A stretch of DNA of 20,768 bases from Sphacelaria rigidula (GCA_964200075.2 CAXNAA020000495.1:1-20768); one strand, 5' to 3'. Shown: positions 1 through 10,003, counted from the stretch's first letter. Notes: generated from the letters alone by a model not told the origin. Translations and numbers: made by a program.

Positions 1-58
1 GATGCGAAGTCAATGGTCTTATGACTATGGCACGCATGATCATGAGTACCCCCCCCCC
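1..58 (+). repeat. Repeat family A/B/C, copy C (3' end only)
   Basis: The window begins inside a dispersed repeat. It starts GATGCGAAGTCA, continues through a TATGAC..GGCA..ATGAGTACC block and runs into a long C-run. The same order is seen at 15084-15138 (copy A, same strand) and, reverse-complemented, at 16839-16890 (copy B). Only the last ~58 bases lie in the window, so the 5' part would be upstream. It directly abuts the retrotransposon fragment. Confidence 0.75.
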
Positions 59-62
59 CCCC
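49..62. repeat. Poly-C run
   Basis: An uninterrupted run of about 14 C residues at the 3' edge of copy C. A C-run lies at the same position in copy A (15132-15138), and a shorter one followed by (TG)n is seen in copy B. Confidence 0.9.
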
Positions 63-79
63 GATAACAACGTACTGTT

Positions 80-1670
80 TCTCCCTAAATGTGCATAAGG
101 CTTATGACACAGTATGGAGAAATGGACTGTGGAAAAAGATGTGGAAACTGGGATCAGAGGAAAGATGTGGAGAATGGTGAAGAAGATGACAGAATGTGCC
201 GAAGGTGCTATGGTCCTAGACGGGGAAATATCGAAATGTTTTGGTATCTTACAAGGAGTTGCACAAGGATGTACGTTATCACCCACTTTGTGCAAGGTAT
301 TCGTTAATGACCTGACAGTAGCGATAGAAGCAGAAAATCAAGGAGTCAAGGTGGGTGAAGATGTGCGATCAGGTTTGATGTTCGCAGATGGTACTGAGGG
401 GATTTCAGGAACATCAGAATGATTGCGAAGTCGAATAGAAAAGGCTCTGGAATACACGAGGAAACGGATAGTGACAGCGAACGTTAACAAATGCGCAGTA
501 CTCGTCTAAAACAGAAACAGGAAAATTCGGTAAAGTTCAAATGGAAGTGGGGAGAAGAGGAGCTGCCGATCGTAGACCAGTATACATACCTTGGTGTAGA
601 GATATCAAGAAACTGTTCTTGGGATGCACACATGAATAAGGTAACAGAAAAAGGTGAGGCACAGACAATGAGGATGGACATGATCCTCAGCATCTAGGCA
701 CTAGGATTAAGAGAAGTATCCTGATGAACGTGATCGTACCAAAGCTGGAATATGTAGGAGAAGTATGGGAGGGGAACGTGAAGTTGGTGAAGAACTTAGA
801 GACAGTACAGATGGCAGCAGCTAAGAAGATACTTGGATGCTTGAAACGACGAGTAATACAGCGTTGAGAGTAGAGTTGGGAATGCATTCACTAAAAAAAC
901 AGCACGAGGAAATTGAGGTGGCAATATAGCGTAAAGAACATGCAGAGAAAGAGATTGCCAACTGTAGTTAATAGGGTTATATGGAAGAAAAGTACGAAAG
1001 GGTATGCTATAAGATGGAATAAAGAAGTCGACAAAGTATTGAAGGAGATAGAAGAAAGCCAAGACGAAATGCTGTCCATAGGTGAAGGCGCGGGGTACAA
1101 GGCAAAAGTAAGAGACATGATAGAAGTAAGGGGAAAAAAAGCGCCCAGACGCAAAGTAGACGAGGAAGAACACCTGGAGATATACGGGGGGCTGAGAGAG
1201 GGCATCGGAACGAAAACATATCTGCATGGAACGCGGCGAAACATATGAAAGTGCGATTTCGGGTGGGGGACCTGGATCTGCCAGAAAGAAGAAGGAGATT
1301 TACCTGTCGTCGAAAGGAGGAAGTAAATGCACAGAAATGCCCCTGTGGCAAAGCAATAGAGAGCAGAGCTCATCTGGTGGCAGAATGTGGACTATACAAG
1401 GAGGAACGGGACGTGCTAGAGGGGGAAATGCGGGACGTAAACGAAGGTGGCATGAAATCGTTTGATGCATTAGACAGTAGGGAGAAGACGCCGGCTATAC
1501 TAGGAGATAGATGGTGGCCATAGACGGCGAAATATGACGGGGATAAGATGTGTAAAAGGTTTTTGTGCAGTGTATGAAAGGAACGAAATGAGCGCCGGAG
1601 TGCTGGAGGTGTCTCTAATAGGAGTAGGAACGGTGCTCCGTCTTGCAAGGGATGTGTGGTCAGTGTTTAA
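80..1670 (+). pseudogene. Decayed non-LTR (LINE-type) reverse transcriptase, 3' part
   Basis: The three forward frames together spell the C-terminal two thirds of a LINE reverse transcriptase. In order: motif A (NVHKAYDTVW, about 88-117), a KMWRMVKKMTECA helix, motif B (LQGVAQGCTLSP, about 247-282), motif C, a YLGVEI block near 590-605, a VPKLEYVGEVWEGN thumb region (about 736-780), AAAKKILG near 813-836, and a C-terminal CPCG..H..C zinc-knuckle-like motif (1338-1389). It is dead. Motif C reads FADG (381-392) instead of FADD. The frame shifts near 150, 480-490, 690-700, 840-870 and 905. In-frame stops lie at 420, 1521 and 1575, and the last readable stop is at 1668-1670. The 5' part, including any endonuclease, is absent or upstream. 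Family knowledge: such elements copy their RNA by target-primed reverse transcription. No target-site duplication or poly-A tail was seen. Confidence 0.9.
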
Positions 1671-2030
1671 ACGACTGAGGCAAGCAACAAATGAGTACGA
1701 ACCCGCTCGATAGCATTTTTGTAAACCGAGATTCTCCAGACGCAAGGCCCTGCACTGTCGGAGGGGCAGAGATCTATCGGCAAATCTCAATGCGACCTTT
1801 TGCACCGATTAAGTAAACACCTTTGTCATTCTCTGTCCCACAACGGGGTGCGGCGGCCGAAGCAAACCGTAACCGTTCTGGGGCGCCACATCCGCTCAAA
1901 TGGACCCTGAGCAGACCATTTGATTAAATGCGTAAAAGCAGGTGCTTTGGTTGAAAAAACGCCACAAAAAAGGCACCCCAACACAAACACCATGAATCAA
2001 GAGATGCGGACCCCGGAATGCTCGCTATAC
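1671..2030. other. No gene recognised downstream of the LINE fragment
   Basis: Part of this stretch may be the 3' untranslated tail of the retrotransposon. A short frame at 1920-2180 (+) contains no family I know and overlaps the minus-strand coding-like segment. I see no tRNA, microsatellite or clear element end here. Confidence 0.4.
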
Positions 2031-2273
2031 TCATCGGGAAGGTACTTGCAAAAAAGAGAGGAGCTGCTCCGCTATGGCGTCGGAGTTACCGGCATTGAAG
2101 GGCCCGTCGGCGATATTGTTCCGAATTCGGTTCTGGTGTCCAAGGGGGATCAAGAATCAGGATTGCATCAGCACGGGTAGAACGCTGTTGATGAGCTCGG
2201 TAGGGAACATGATGTAGGTGTAGAGGAAATAGCTACGTAGCCCAATAATGGAACCCCGAACAGGTATCACGTA
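2031..2273 (-). pseudogene. Coding-like minus-strand segment (hydrophobic plus polar part)
   Basis: Read from 2273 down to 2031, one frame gives 39 codons, a TGA at 2157-2159, then 41 more codons before a stop at 2031. The first part is hydrophobic and aromatic (RSYFLYTYIMF, PTELINSVLPVLM), like a membrane helix. The second is polar (NRIRNNIADGPFNAG...DAIAEQLLSFL). The TGA could be a disabling mutation. It could also lie in a ~42-base intron, because the bases before AACCGAATT look like a polypyrimidine tract ending CAG, and GTAACT follows the FNA codons. I do not recognise the family. It lies downstream of the two other minus-strand segments and may be the 3' part of the same gene. Confidence 0.3.
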
Positions 2274-2302
2274 CTACGTGCGATATAGTCATCAGGGGTC
2301 AA

Positions 2303-2539
2303 TCATTTCGACTTCTGGGGGACAAGGAAACAACATGTAGGCTTTGCAATTGAAGAAAGGGGGATCACGCGCCATAAGTTTGACATCACAGCCAAGACAT
2401 GCAGTGCGTCGAGGACCACAAAGTAAGCGCAGTGAGCGGACGAGTTCTGAACGTGTTGGGCAAGGTACGTGGTATCGTAGCCCAGGGCAGAGACAGGTAG
2501 CCGCCCTGACGCGAAATCTTGAACAGTAACACTTTTCAC
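2303..2539 (-). CDS. Possible exon of an unidentified membrane protein
   Basis: A 78-codon minus-strand frame contains a hydrophobic stretch, AYFVVLDALHVLAVMSNLW, flanked by polar residues. This resembles a transmembrane helix; the YF..LD pattern is loosely like the third helix of TRP/polycystin channels, but that is only an impression. A competing minus-strand frame (2292-2669) is open across the same DNA, so the reading frame is not certain. A strong pyrimidine tract precedes it on the minus strand (2585-2640), which fits a splice acceptor region. It may belong with the segments at 2031-2273 and 3017-3583. Confidence 0.25.
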   Translation of the reverse strand: MKSVTVQDFASGRLPVSALGYDTTYLAQHVQNSSAHCAYFVVLDALHVLAVMSNLWRVIPLSSIAKPTCCFLVPQKSK

Positions 2540-2733
2540 GCATAGTCGCGATGAGCTTAGCGGTACACCAAGTCCCGTGTTTAGACGACTCGTACTTAAG
2601 CGGAAGCAGGGGCGAAGGGAGGGGAGGGGAGAGGGACGGAACTGATACGTACAGGTCCCTGTGTCTCACGGAGGGGTTTCATGCTCGGTCATCTAGGGTA
2701 CCACCTTACAGTACTGTAGTACCCCACAGCACG

Positions 2734-2758
2734 GTGCGGTGCAGTGCAGTGCAGTACA
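2734..2758 (+). repeat. (GTGCA)5 imperfect pentanucleotide repeat
   Basis: Five tandem units read GTGCG, GTGCA, GTGCA, GTGCA, GTACA. Just upstream lies the 12-base palindrome TACAGTACTGTA (about 2707-2718). No coding role is evident. Confidence 0.85.
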
Positions 2759-3016
2759 GGGGTTGACCTAGATAAATGGGTGTAGGCAGTAGCCGTTCGC
2801 TCTTGAGAAACCCTCTATTGTAGGGCTGTGTATTGTTCTGTTTTATCAGCAACAGATGTTGGAAGATCGGCGCAGCGAATATGCCAATGTACCAGCAATA
2901 GGCATGGTGCTATAGCGGCTCCAATAGCCACACAATGGCGCAAGACCGAGCGATAAAGCCCCTTTCCCAGTGCTGAGAAGTCCCCGTCGGAGGCAGGGAA
3001 CGTATGCGTTTTGACT

Positions 3017-3583
3017 TCAAATCCCCTTCAAAATGAAGATGATAATTGAGCATCCACAGGCAACTATTGCTGAGAAAATGTGAAAATGGAGGACGGTTGT
3101 CGGATTCGCTGTCGGAACTGCCGCTGTTAAACAAATATCTGTACCGATGGGGGAAGTTCGTGCATTTGCTCTCTGGTTTCCTGCTTGAGGTATGTCGTTC
3201 CTTGCTTTCAACGTCAAGAGGGTACTACAGAAGATGACCAAAATGCTCGCGGTCTCAAGTGTTGTAAAAATTGCGAGCTCTAGGGTATACACCAGACGCG
3301 TTCCGTAGAAGATGTAACGGTTGCTTGGAGACAGCCCTTATTCGACCTGTGCTATTGCATAGTAGCGGCCCCCTGTTGCGAATTCGGAGCCGTGGAACCG
3401 AGGCCAGTTTGAGCCGAAGTCAGCAAGAAATAAGACCTCAGAAATGAGTTCACTTGGTCCTAGGCTCTGCTTGTATATTGTGCTGTATATTCTGTTAATA
3501 TTCGAGTGTGTGCTGATGTAGATGTCGTGAGCCTCCGCGCCTAAAGTGGGATAGGTCGTGATGAGGTCGGGGGTGCTGTTCAT
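3017..3583 (-). pseudogene. Unidentified membrane-protein-like gene segment, one internal stop
   Basis: From an ATG at 3583 down to a stop at 3017, a single minus-strand frame of about 189 codons is open except for a TAA at 3338-3340, which is unlikely by chance. The first ~80 residues look extracellular or soluble (MNSTPDLITTYPTLGAEAHD..., then SNINRIYSTIYKQS and SEFATGGRYY). After the stop come RYIFYGTRLVYTLEL and the hydrophobic AIFTTLETASILVIFCSTLL, then a polar linker and a second hydrophobic stretch near 3030-3070. That last stretch may instead be a translated pyrimidine-rich intron end, since GAAG followed by a differently framed open stretch (GDFEVKTH or GDLKSKR) comes next. The EFATGG string recalls the EFPATGG motif of polycystin channels, but one short motif is weak evidence. 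The TAA could be a nonsense mutation, an intron or an assembly error. Confidence 0.35.
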
Positions 3584-3591
3584 GCTTCGTT

Positions 3592-5225
3592 TTAACGAGG
3601 TACTCTTGCTGCCCAGATTAGAAGCATATTGGCATGAGAGGACTCACCCCATGACTCGGAGACCCATCGAGAGTGCCTGAAATTGGCTACTTGACATTCG
3701 CGGGCAGATGGCTGATAACACGCGCCAAATTGCATGAACAAGGGGGGCACTTGGGGATAACTCATTTCATTTCTGGACTCTGATGCATTGGGGGTAATGC
3801 TGCACCCCTCGGCAGTCAAGTATGATTCTTCGTGCACTCGATTGTAATCAGTGGTTCACCAAATTGAGTTCTGTGCAAGTAAGAAGGGCAGAGACGGTGA
3901 AACCGCAGCTCCTCCTTTGATAACCCCTTGGGCGCCCATGGGCCAGTAGTCTCCTTCTGTTTTTCGCCGGGGGTTCCGAGTATGTGCTTTGGATGAGAGA
4001 CAATGCATACATTGGAAAAAAAGGCTGCCACGCACATTTCCCGCGCCAGAGAGATTCGTGCGTAAGCTTGCGGCCAGTGGCCTTGCAATCTCAGGATAGA
4101 ATTTGTACACAGTACAGCACAGTAGATCGCGCCGGTAGAAGTATGTACAGGTGGTCAACCCACACAGCAGTTGCTGAAAGCTGTAAAGTGTGGTGCATAT
4201 AGCGGGGCTGTAGGTACTGTGGACACCGCGTGCGGGTGTGATCGGATGGTGAGTCGATTTTGTGCATGCAGTTCACAGATAGTTCCCTCCAACCTCCATA
4301 AACAACTGAGCAGGATGAGCACAAGAGGTTGACACACACTAATACTCAAATACACACACAAGCAACGCACATGAAACCGCAACGGCCAGCTCGTTCTTCC
4401 CAAACTTTGCTGCCCGAGCAGGAGCTCGTGACGTTGAAAGCAAGGGAATGGAGGGCGACCTCGGTCGGTTTTTGCGTTTTGAAAAAATAAACACGAACTG
4501 ACTCTCAGTTCCGCCCGCTTGGACATGGATAAGACTGAAACTCGCGACATCAAATCGTTTTCTCGCCCGAGGGGCCTACTAGGGGCCACCCTATGCCAGC
4601 ACCATGGTCATCTTCCAAAAGTGGGCGACGCGTTTGGAGGCAAAAGTTTTGGAATAGAAGGCCATGGGTGTCAAATGGGTTGATGGCCAACGCTCTGGCC
4701 GGTGCGAGATGGAATACGGCCTCGCTGCAAGACTGGCCATTATGAACGATTTGTGCCGTAGACCATTCTTAGCTCTGACTAGCGGTGCGATTTCCCCGCT
4801 TGTTCCCTCGTCCGCTCTACAGGTCCTCGAATATGCTGTGCCCTAATCAGAAGGACACCTCCCCCCGCGTTCACCCACGGGACTGTCGGCAAAAACAAGG
4901 CTCCGAGATGAGGCTCACAAAGGTTATCCGGAGTCGACAGGACGAACTGAACGGCTGCTTGGATTGTAGTGAGAAACGGTCAGACGTTATAGTGTGCAAT
5001 AGCTGGGTACGCGTTCGTCGAACCAGCTGCCACTTCGGTACACATGTGCTAGTACCTGCGTCCACGTCGCACTCACACCGTTTCTTATTTTTACCGCTAT
5101 AATTCTCGCACGCTGTACTGCCCCACACCCAAAAGCACGGTTCACATGTCAAACGCAACGTGTTACGGTGATCGAGGGAGTCAGTTCGGGTATGCAACAT
5201 TCCCTTCCTAGCGTGAACGGGCATC
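3592..5225. other. No recognisable gene
   Basis: Frames of 60-144 codons occur on both strands, including a minus frame at 3592-3837 just upstream of the 3583 ATG and a minus frame at 4155-4589. None carries a motif or composition I can assign. The 3592-3837 frame is out of phase with the 3583 frame, so it joins that gene only through an intron. Short CAGTACA/GCACAG-type runs occur near 4107-4130 but do not form a clean tandem array. Confidence 0.4.
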
Positions 5226-6066
5226 TTGACCTCATTTTCCTCAACAGCTGCGGTTGTGACTGAGGCTGATTACGGCGTCTATGTAGAGCCATTATCGTGA
5301 TCTGCCCATATCACGTACAATCTGCCTTACAGTAGGGTCTTGCCTTTCACGGGGGGTGTTATACACCGTACATCACAGTACAACACAGCACTGCAATTGT
5401 TTGGCGCAACGCAACTGGATGAGGAACGATGATGATTAGAGTCCTCAGGAGAAGAACCAGTTAGCTTCAAAACCATGCAGCGGTGCTATTTTCATCTATA
5501 TTGCGGTGGTATAGGCGTTAACAAACAGTGCCACAGGTGCTATTAACAAGCCGAGACATCGCACCGCAAGTCAGTGAAACAACACAGTAAAAGCACCCAG
5601 GTCGTGCACGCACAGTAGAGCAGGACAACAGCAGCCTAGAGAACATTCGCATACAGCGCACGAAAACGACAACAACATGTACCTGACTGGGATCACCGAG
5701 AGACAACTTCCTGGCGTGAGTCAAGGCGGCTGTCGTCGGTGCAGCGAACGAAGCCATGCGAGGAAAGCTTGGCGATCGCCTATTGCCTCCGCTGCCTGCA
5801 TCCTCCTCTCTCTTCGAGGGCTTAGTTCCGCCCATGCTACCGAACTAGCCTGTATTAGGGAAGAGCGGGTGACTTCCGATTGTGATTATATCGCTGTGCC
5901 TCAGAAACCGCTAATGAACCGAGAGTCCCATAGTTGACGGCTTGGTGGGGTGCTCGCAAGTGCCCGTCTCGTGTTCCACCCCCCCCCCCAGCGATCTCCG
6001 TAGAACGGCGTAAACATCTACGATGACGATCTACGAAAAACGAAGCGCAGATGTAGGTTCCTCCGC
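5226..6066. other. No recognisable gene
   Basis: The only clear features are a run of C residues near 5980-5989 and a CACAGTACAACACAG-like stretch near 5375-5390, similar in flavour to the one near 4110. Short open frames on both strands (for example 5677-5937 +, 5518-5835 -) show nothing identifiable. Confidence 0.4.
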
Positions 6067-6603
6067 ATGTCGGGTTATTTAGCCAGCACAAGGGGAATAC
6101 GCACGGTAGTCCCCTACGCTACAATTGATATCGCAAAAATTATAGTGCGCTACAACAGTCGTGTTCAATGGAGCGGGAGGTTTTGTCGCCCCTTTTTCTG
6201 TGATACGCTCAAAAAAATAGAGCGTCGTCGAACGATCCTTGAACAACCCCAAACACCGCCCGAGTCAGCAAAGGAGGAATTGTCTGCCAAGAGGCCAGAT
6301 ACCCCGGCGGATTCCTTCTGTATATGCCAACGTAGGCAACCTATCCCTAGTCCTAGCTATAATTCCAACCATACGACCCCACTAGGCGCTCGATCAGGAC
6401 TTGTCGGCGGCCTCGGTCGTCTGGGGCGAAGGAATGAAATATTGCGCAATGGACCGGCGTTTTCTTTCTTCTATCGGTGTCGTTGCTCGTTTCAACACGA
6501 GTACACAGTTAAAATAATGCCCTCGACCTCATATCCTGGTCATCATCTTACTCGCGGGAGCGGTGAAGGTGCGAAAAAGGCGGCATCGAGACGCGGTTGG
6601 TGA
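6067..6603 (+). CDS. Longest ATG frame of the window, unidentified (178 codons)
   Basis: The frame starts at a true ATG (6067-6069) and stays open to a TGA at 6601. The predicted protein is basic and rich in Arg, Ser and Pro, with no transmembrane segment, repeat or motif I know. In ~21 kb of random sequence read in six frames, an ORF of about this length is not very surprising, so it may be chance. Splice-like signals do not obviously bound it. I assign no function. Confidence 0.15.
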   Translation: MSGYLASTRGIRTVVPYATIDIAKIIVRYNSRVQWSGRFCRPFFCDTLKKIERRRTILEQPQTPPESAKEELSAKRPDTPADSFCICQRRQPIPSPSYNSNHTTPLGARSGLVGGLGRLGRRNEILRNGPAFSFFYRCRCSFQHEYTVKIMPSTSYPGHHLTRGSGEGAKKAASRRGW

Positions 6604-7170
6604 GCATATGTCCCCAACCGGTGTGCCCATACATAACTCTGTTTTTCGCTAAGACATCCTGGGATAGATGGACAAATTTTCTGTATATTCAATTTGCAGA
6701 TAAAAATTGTAGTCAGATCCCCCGAGAAAGTTACCCCCTGAGACAACAAAAATACGGCATCGCGTCGCCATGAGATACCCTCCGCGGCAAAGCGCAGGAG
6801 TGAACGGGGAACTAGCACAACTGCATTTCTTCTGGAGTCATACTGTGTGTGGATGGTGCTCTGTTTCGGAAAAACAATGCGGCAATCGTCTGTTTGCACC
6901 TACGAGGATGTGCACTGAGCACTACCTTGAGCACGTGCCGCAAGCACCAATATCACCCCCGATGGTCGTATTTGCGTCAAACTGCCTCCGGTACTACTGT
7001 CACCAGCAACACCCCCAGAATAAACTAGCTGAGTACAGAGAATACTACAGCTGCTGGCAAAAGTCATCTACCCTACATCGATGCAAGGTTCGATTTCCAT
7101 CTTGACTTTTGCAGACCGCACAGTGCACCAGCCACAGCGGGGCACAACTCCCCTGCGAAGGACAATGTGA
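6604..7170. other. No recognisable gene
   Basis: Overlapping frames at 6543-6899 (-) and 6770-7105 (+) do not resemble known proteins. A GGTTCGATTTCC string near 7087 looks like an RNA polymerase III B box, but no tRNA folds around it. Confidence 0.4.
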
Positions 7171-7671
7171 TTGAGATATTGTCCTTCACTGCCCGGCGAA
7201 ATATCGACGGCCACCTGTCGCGTCGCAAGACAAAAAGCGTCTCATCTTCTCAAACCAATCTCCGACACATCCCCCAGGAACACAGCTATTACTTTCTCCG
7301 GGCTGTTGGCCGTTGCTTCTAGGTCTGAGAGCCCCGTAGAAAAAAGGTTGCAGAATCAAATCTTGGACGAAGCAGCGCAACACTCAATGTTCAGCACTGC
7401 AACATGCACACATTTTTTGTTGAACCACAGATATTTAAAGCCGCGTCCATCCTGTATGACGATTGATACGATACATGGAGCGATCGAAAATGCTATGAAT
7501 AACGCAAAAATCCAGCGCCTGGCTTGTGCAGCATTACAACTCAACTTCCGAGTATCATCCTTCGGCCAAATAACAGCCAAGAAATCTGAAAAAATAGAAG
7601 CTGGAGGGTTCGAACGAGGGTGTTGTTCTGATCGCTTGAGCACCGCGTGCGGAACGCAAAACATATTTTGA
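7171..7671 (+). CDS. Unidentified open frame (about 166 codons, no near 5' ATG)
   Basis: A plus-strand frame is open from a TTG-type start to a stop at 7669-7671. Its sequence is Ser/Thr/Ala-rich with mixed polar helices and has no motif I recognise. The opposite strand is also open for long stretches (7186-7383 and 7356-7664, the latter with a hydrophobic WIFALFIAFSIAPCIVSIVI segment). Both-strand openness with no family match makes either assignment weak. Confidence 0.12.
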   Translation: MRYCPSLPGEISTATCRVARQKASHLLKPISDTSPRNTAITFSGLLAVASRSESPVEKRLQNQILDEAAQHSMFSTATCTHFLLNHRYLKPRPSCMTIDTIHGAIENAMNNAKIQRLACAALQLNFRVSSFGQITAKKSEKIEAGGFERGCCSDRLSTACGTQNIF

Positions 7672-7845
7672 CCACCCGAAGAAGGACGGACACGCTATAG
7701 AAGAAGTGGTTGAGATATGACAGCAGCTGGGTTTACGATCAAGGCTATCGTGAGCAAAGCGGGGCGAAAAACGCTGGCAATCAAGAACAAAGCTATCCAG
7801 GCGAGACAAAAATCGAGTACCCCAAGTCACAAACAGCGTAGAGAT

Positions 7846-7993
7846 GTACGAACTGGCGGCGACAATCAATCGAACGGGTCGAATTTCCGAACACGGTACA
7901 CCTGTCGCGTGTTCGAATTTCTACAAATTTGCTCTTGCTCCGATACAAGGGGGTTGACACGTGAAAAAGGCGCTTTGTTTCCTCTACTGTACG
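7846..7993 (+). repeat. Diverged direct duplication, copy 1
   Basis: It starts GTACGAACTGG, continues through AATCAATCGAACGGGTCGAAT, a CGAACACG...CGTGTTCG hairpin-like block, AAGGGGTTG.CACGTG and ends CCTCTACTGTAC. The same order of blocks recurs 209 bases downstream at 8055-8197. The hairpin (8-base arms around ACACCTGTCG) is cleaner here than in copy 2. Confidence 0.85.
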
Positions 7994-7994
7994 T

Positions 7995-8044
7995 AATAAT
8001 CGAGTTTCCTGAGTCGAGATAATAATCGAGTTCCCTTAGTCACA
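7995..8044 (+). repeat. 26-base tandem pair between the duplicated copies
   Basis: AATAATCGAGTTTCCTGAGT (7995 on) is repeated in modified form as AATAATCGAGTTCCCTTAGT from 8021, a period of 26 bases. It sits exactly between copy 1 and copy 2 of the larger duplication. Confidence 0.8.
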
Positions 8045-8054
8045 GGGTGCAGGT

Positions 8055-8197
8055 GTACGAACTGGTGATGATAATCAATCGAACGGGTCGAATGTCTGAA
8101 CACGATACGCCTGTCGCGTGTTGAGTGATATTTTTCACAATTTTGCTCTAGCTCGGGTTCAAAGGGGTTGTCACGTGGTCTGCGTCCTCTACTGTAC
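8055..8197 (+). repeat. Diverged direct duplication, copy 2
   Basis: This is the second copy of the block at 7846-7993, with many substitutions. The hairpin arms are partly lost (CTGAACACG...CGTGTTGAG). The shared end CCTCTACTGTAC is followed about 48 bases later by the (CA)n tract. Confidence 0.85.
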
Positions 8198-8243
8198 ACA
8201 CATCGCCTGATTTTGGGGAGATATTATCGTAGAAAGTGTCACG

Positions 8244-8688
<445 letters not shown>

Positions 8689-9147
8689 TTGCGTCGCTTG
8701 AACGCTGCCGTACCAGTACGTCATACGCTTCCGGCTCATATTGCCCACCCGAAGTCCACGTCTACTGCAACCATGTCTCACTTGTCACAACATACGGTCA
8801 CGTTTCCACGAGAATGTGATCCGACGCCAAACCGTTTCCCACGCCTGCCTCCACCCGCTCTGTCACTGCCGTCTTGCTCAACCTCGGACGTCCCCTGCCT
8901 TTTGCCGCTTCCGCCAGAGATTACCACCATCGCTCACATTCTACGTTCATCCATGCAATACAGAAACATCCTCACCACGACACCCGCGGAGAACGAAAGC
9001 CTAACCTCTGGTCTCGCGATTGTACGGTCGATTTCAGGTCTTTCACAAACATCAATAGCCGCAGCACCGAGACACGGGCGTAGCGCGAGAAAATGGCGAC
9101 TCGTTTTCCGTTTTCGCTCGGGCTTCTCTTCCCCGATACGTTCGTAG
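8689..9147 (+). CDS. Unidentified Pro/Ser-rich open frame
   Basis: A frame of about 152 codons is open from 8689; its first real ATG is about 28 codons in, at 8773. It has a Pro-rich stretch (FPRLPPPALSLPS) followed by Ser/Thr-rich and basic sequence. No domain is recognised. Low-complexity leaders like this occur in transposon ORF1/gag proteins, but there is no zinc knuckle or other mark. It could be chance. Confidence 0.15.
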   Translation: MRRLNAAVPVRHTLPAHIAHPKSTSTATMSHLSQHTVTFPRECDPTPNRFPRLPPPALSLPSCSTSDVPCLLPLPPEITTIAHILRSSMQYRNILTTTPAENESLTSGLAIVRSISGLSQTSIAAAPRHGRSARKWRLVFRFRSGFSSPIRS

Positions 9148-9178
9148 TCGTCAGCAACGACTCCGGGAGTCCTTTATA

Positions 9179-10003
9179 GTGCAGCAAGTGTCTCCGGCCT
9201 CAGCTGCACAAGCCCTACCTGCTTCGCGCCGGCCCCTGGATTTCCAGACAATGGTGCCATTTAAACCACAACGCGAACCTGCACCCTTCTGGAGCTGAAA
9301 ATACTCTAGTATTGAGGGATGGGTAACGCGATTCTGTAACCTACCCCGCGCAAAAGCATGAAGTTGAACTATCTGCATCTACCAGGACCTGCGCTCCTCT
9401 GGAGTCATTGCAACCGCCACGGGTATCTCCCGAAGAACTCGCGCCACACTGCCACTAACGCCACCGGTCCGTTCGTGTTGTGTCACCTTGTGCTCACATA
9501 GACAAACAATTACCCATCGCTGTATTTCCTCCCCCCTCACGCGCACATGGGTACCCCACACCGCAGCCGACGCATCGGTCACCCCCCCGGTGACTGACAA
9601 CGTACAATGATAGGCGAACGCCATGGACTGTCCCGCAAACGCGAATCATTGACCAAACACGCCTCAAACTCTTTTCACAGCCCACTGCTATTCTTCACCT
9701 GGGTACATTATATCCACTCCCGATGCACTGGCTTTTGCTGGCCTCGCACACTCTTGAGCATTAACGCTTACCCAATTCGTGAGACCCAAATGCAAGGTGC
9801 ATACCGGGGAAGGATGGGCTGATTCCTTGAGACCACGGACTCGTCCCGAGGAAAGAGAGGGATTCAAAGTCCGACATAATATATGTATATATATATATTT
9901 ACCCTGGAAGTGTTGCATCGCAGACTTTGATTCGTGGGTAGGAGAGGAAAACGTGTGCGGGTGGACCGTAGTCGTGAGGAGTGGAAAGAACACCAAGCAC
10001 TGA
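9179..10003 (+). other. Stop-broken plus-strand frame, identity unknown
   Basis: One plus-strand frame gives protein-like text (DFQTMVPFKPQREPAPFW, then IEGWVTRFCNLPRAKA) interrupted by TGA stops near 9296 and 9359 and several later ones, and continues to about 10000. The pattern could be a decayed coding sequence, possibly of a retroelement, but no catalytic or binding motif is visible. Minus-strand frames overlap it. A short TATATATA run lies near 9881-9898. Confidence 0.15.

Noticed and set aside
796-1373. Long minus-strand frames, Phe/Ser/Leu-rich (796-1227, 891-1373, 1007-1351)
   Set aside because: They are antisense shadows of the Lys/Glu-rich reverse transcriptase fragment on the + strand.
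7030-7105. TAGCTGAGTAC (A-box-like) followed by GGTTCGATTTCC (B-box-like)
   Set aside because: The T stem and acceptor stem do not pair, so it is not a tRNA; a SINE is possible but no repeat copy was seen.
7846-8197. CRISPR-like repeat spacing
   Set aside because: There are only two diverged copies about 209 bases apart, with no short identical repeats; the context is eukaryotic.
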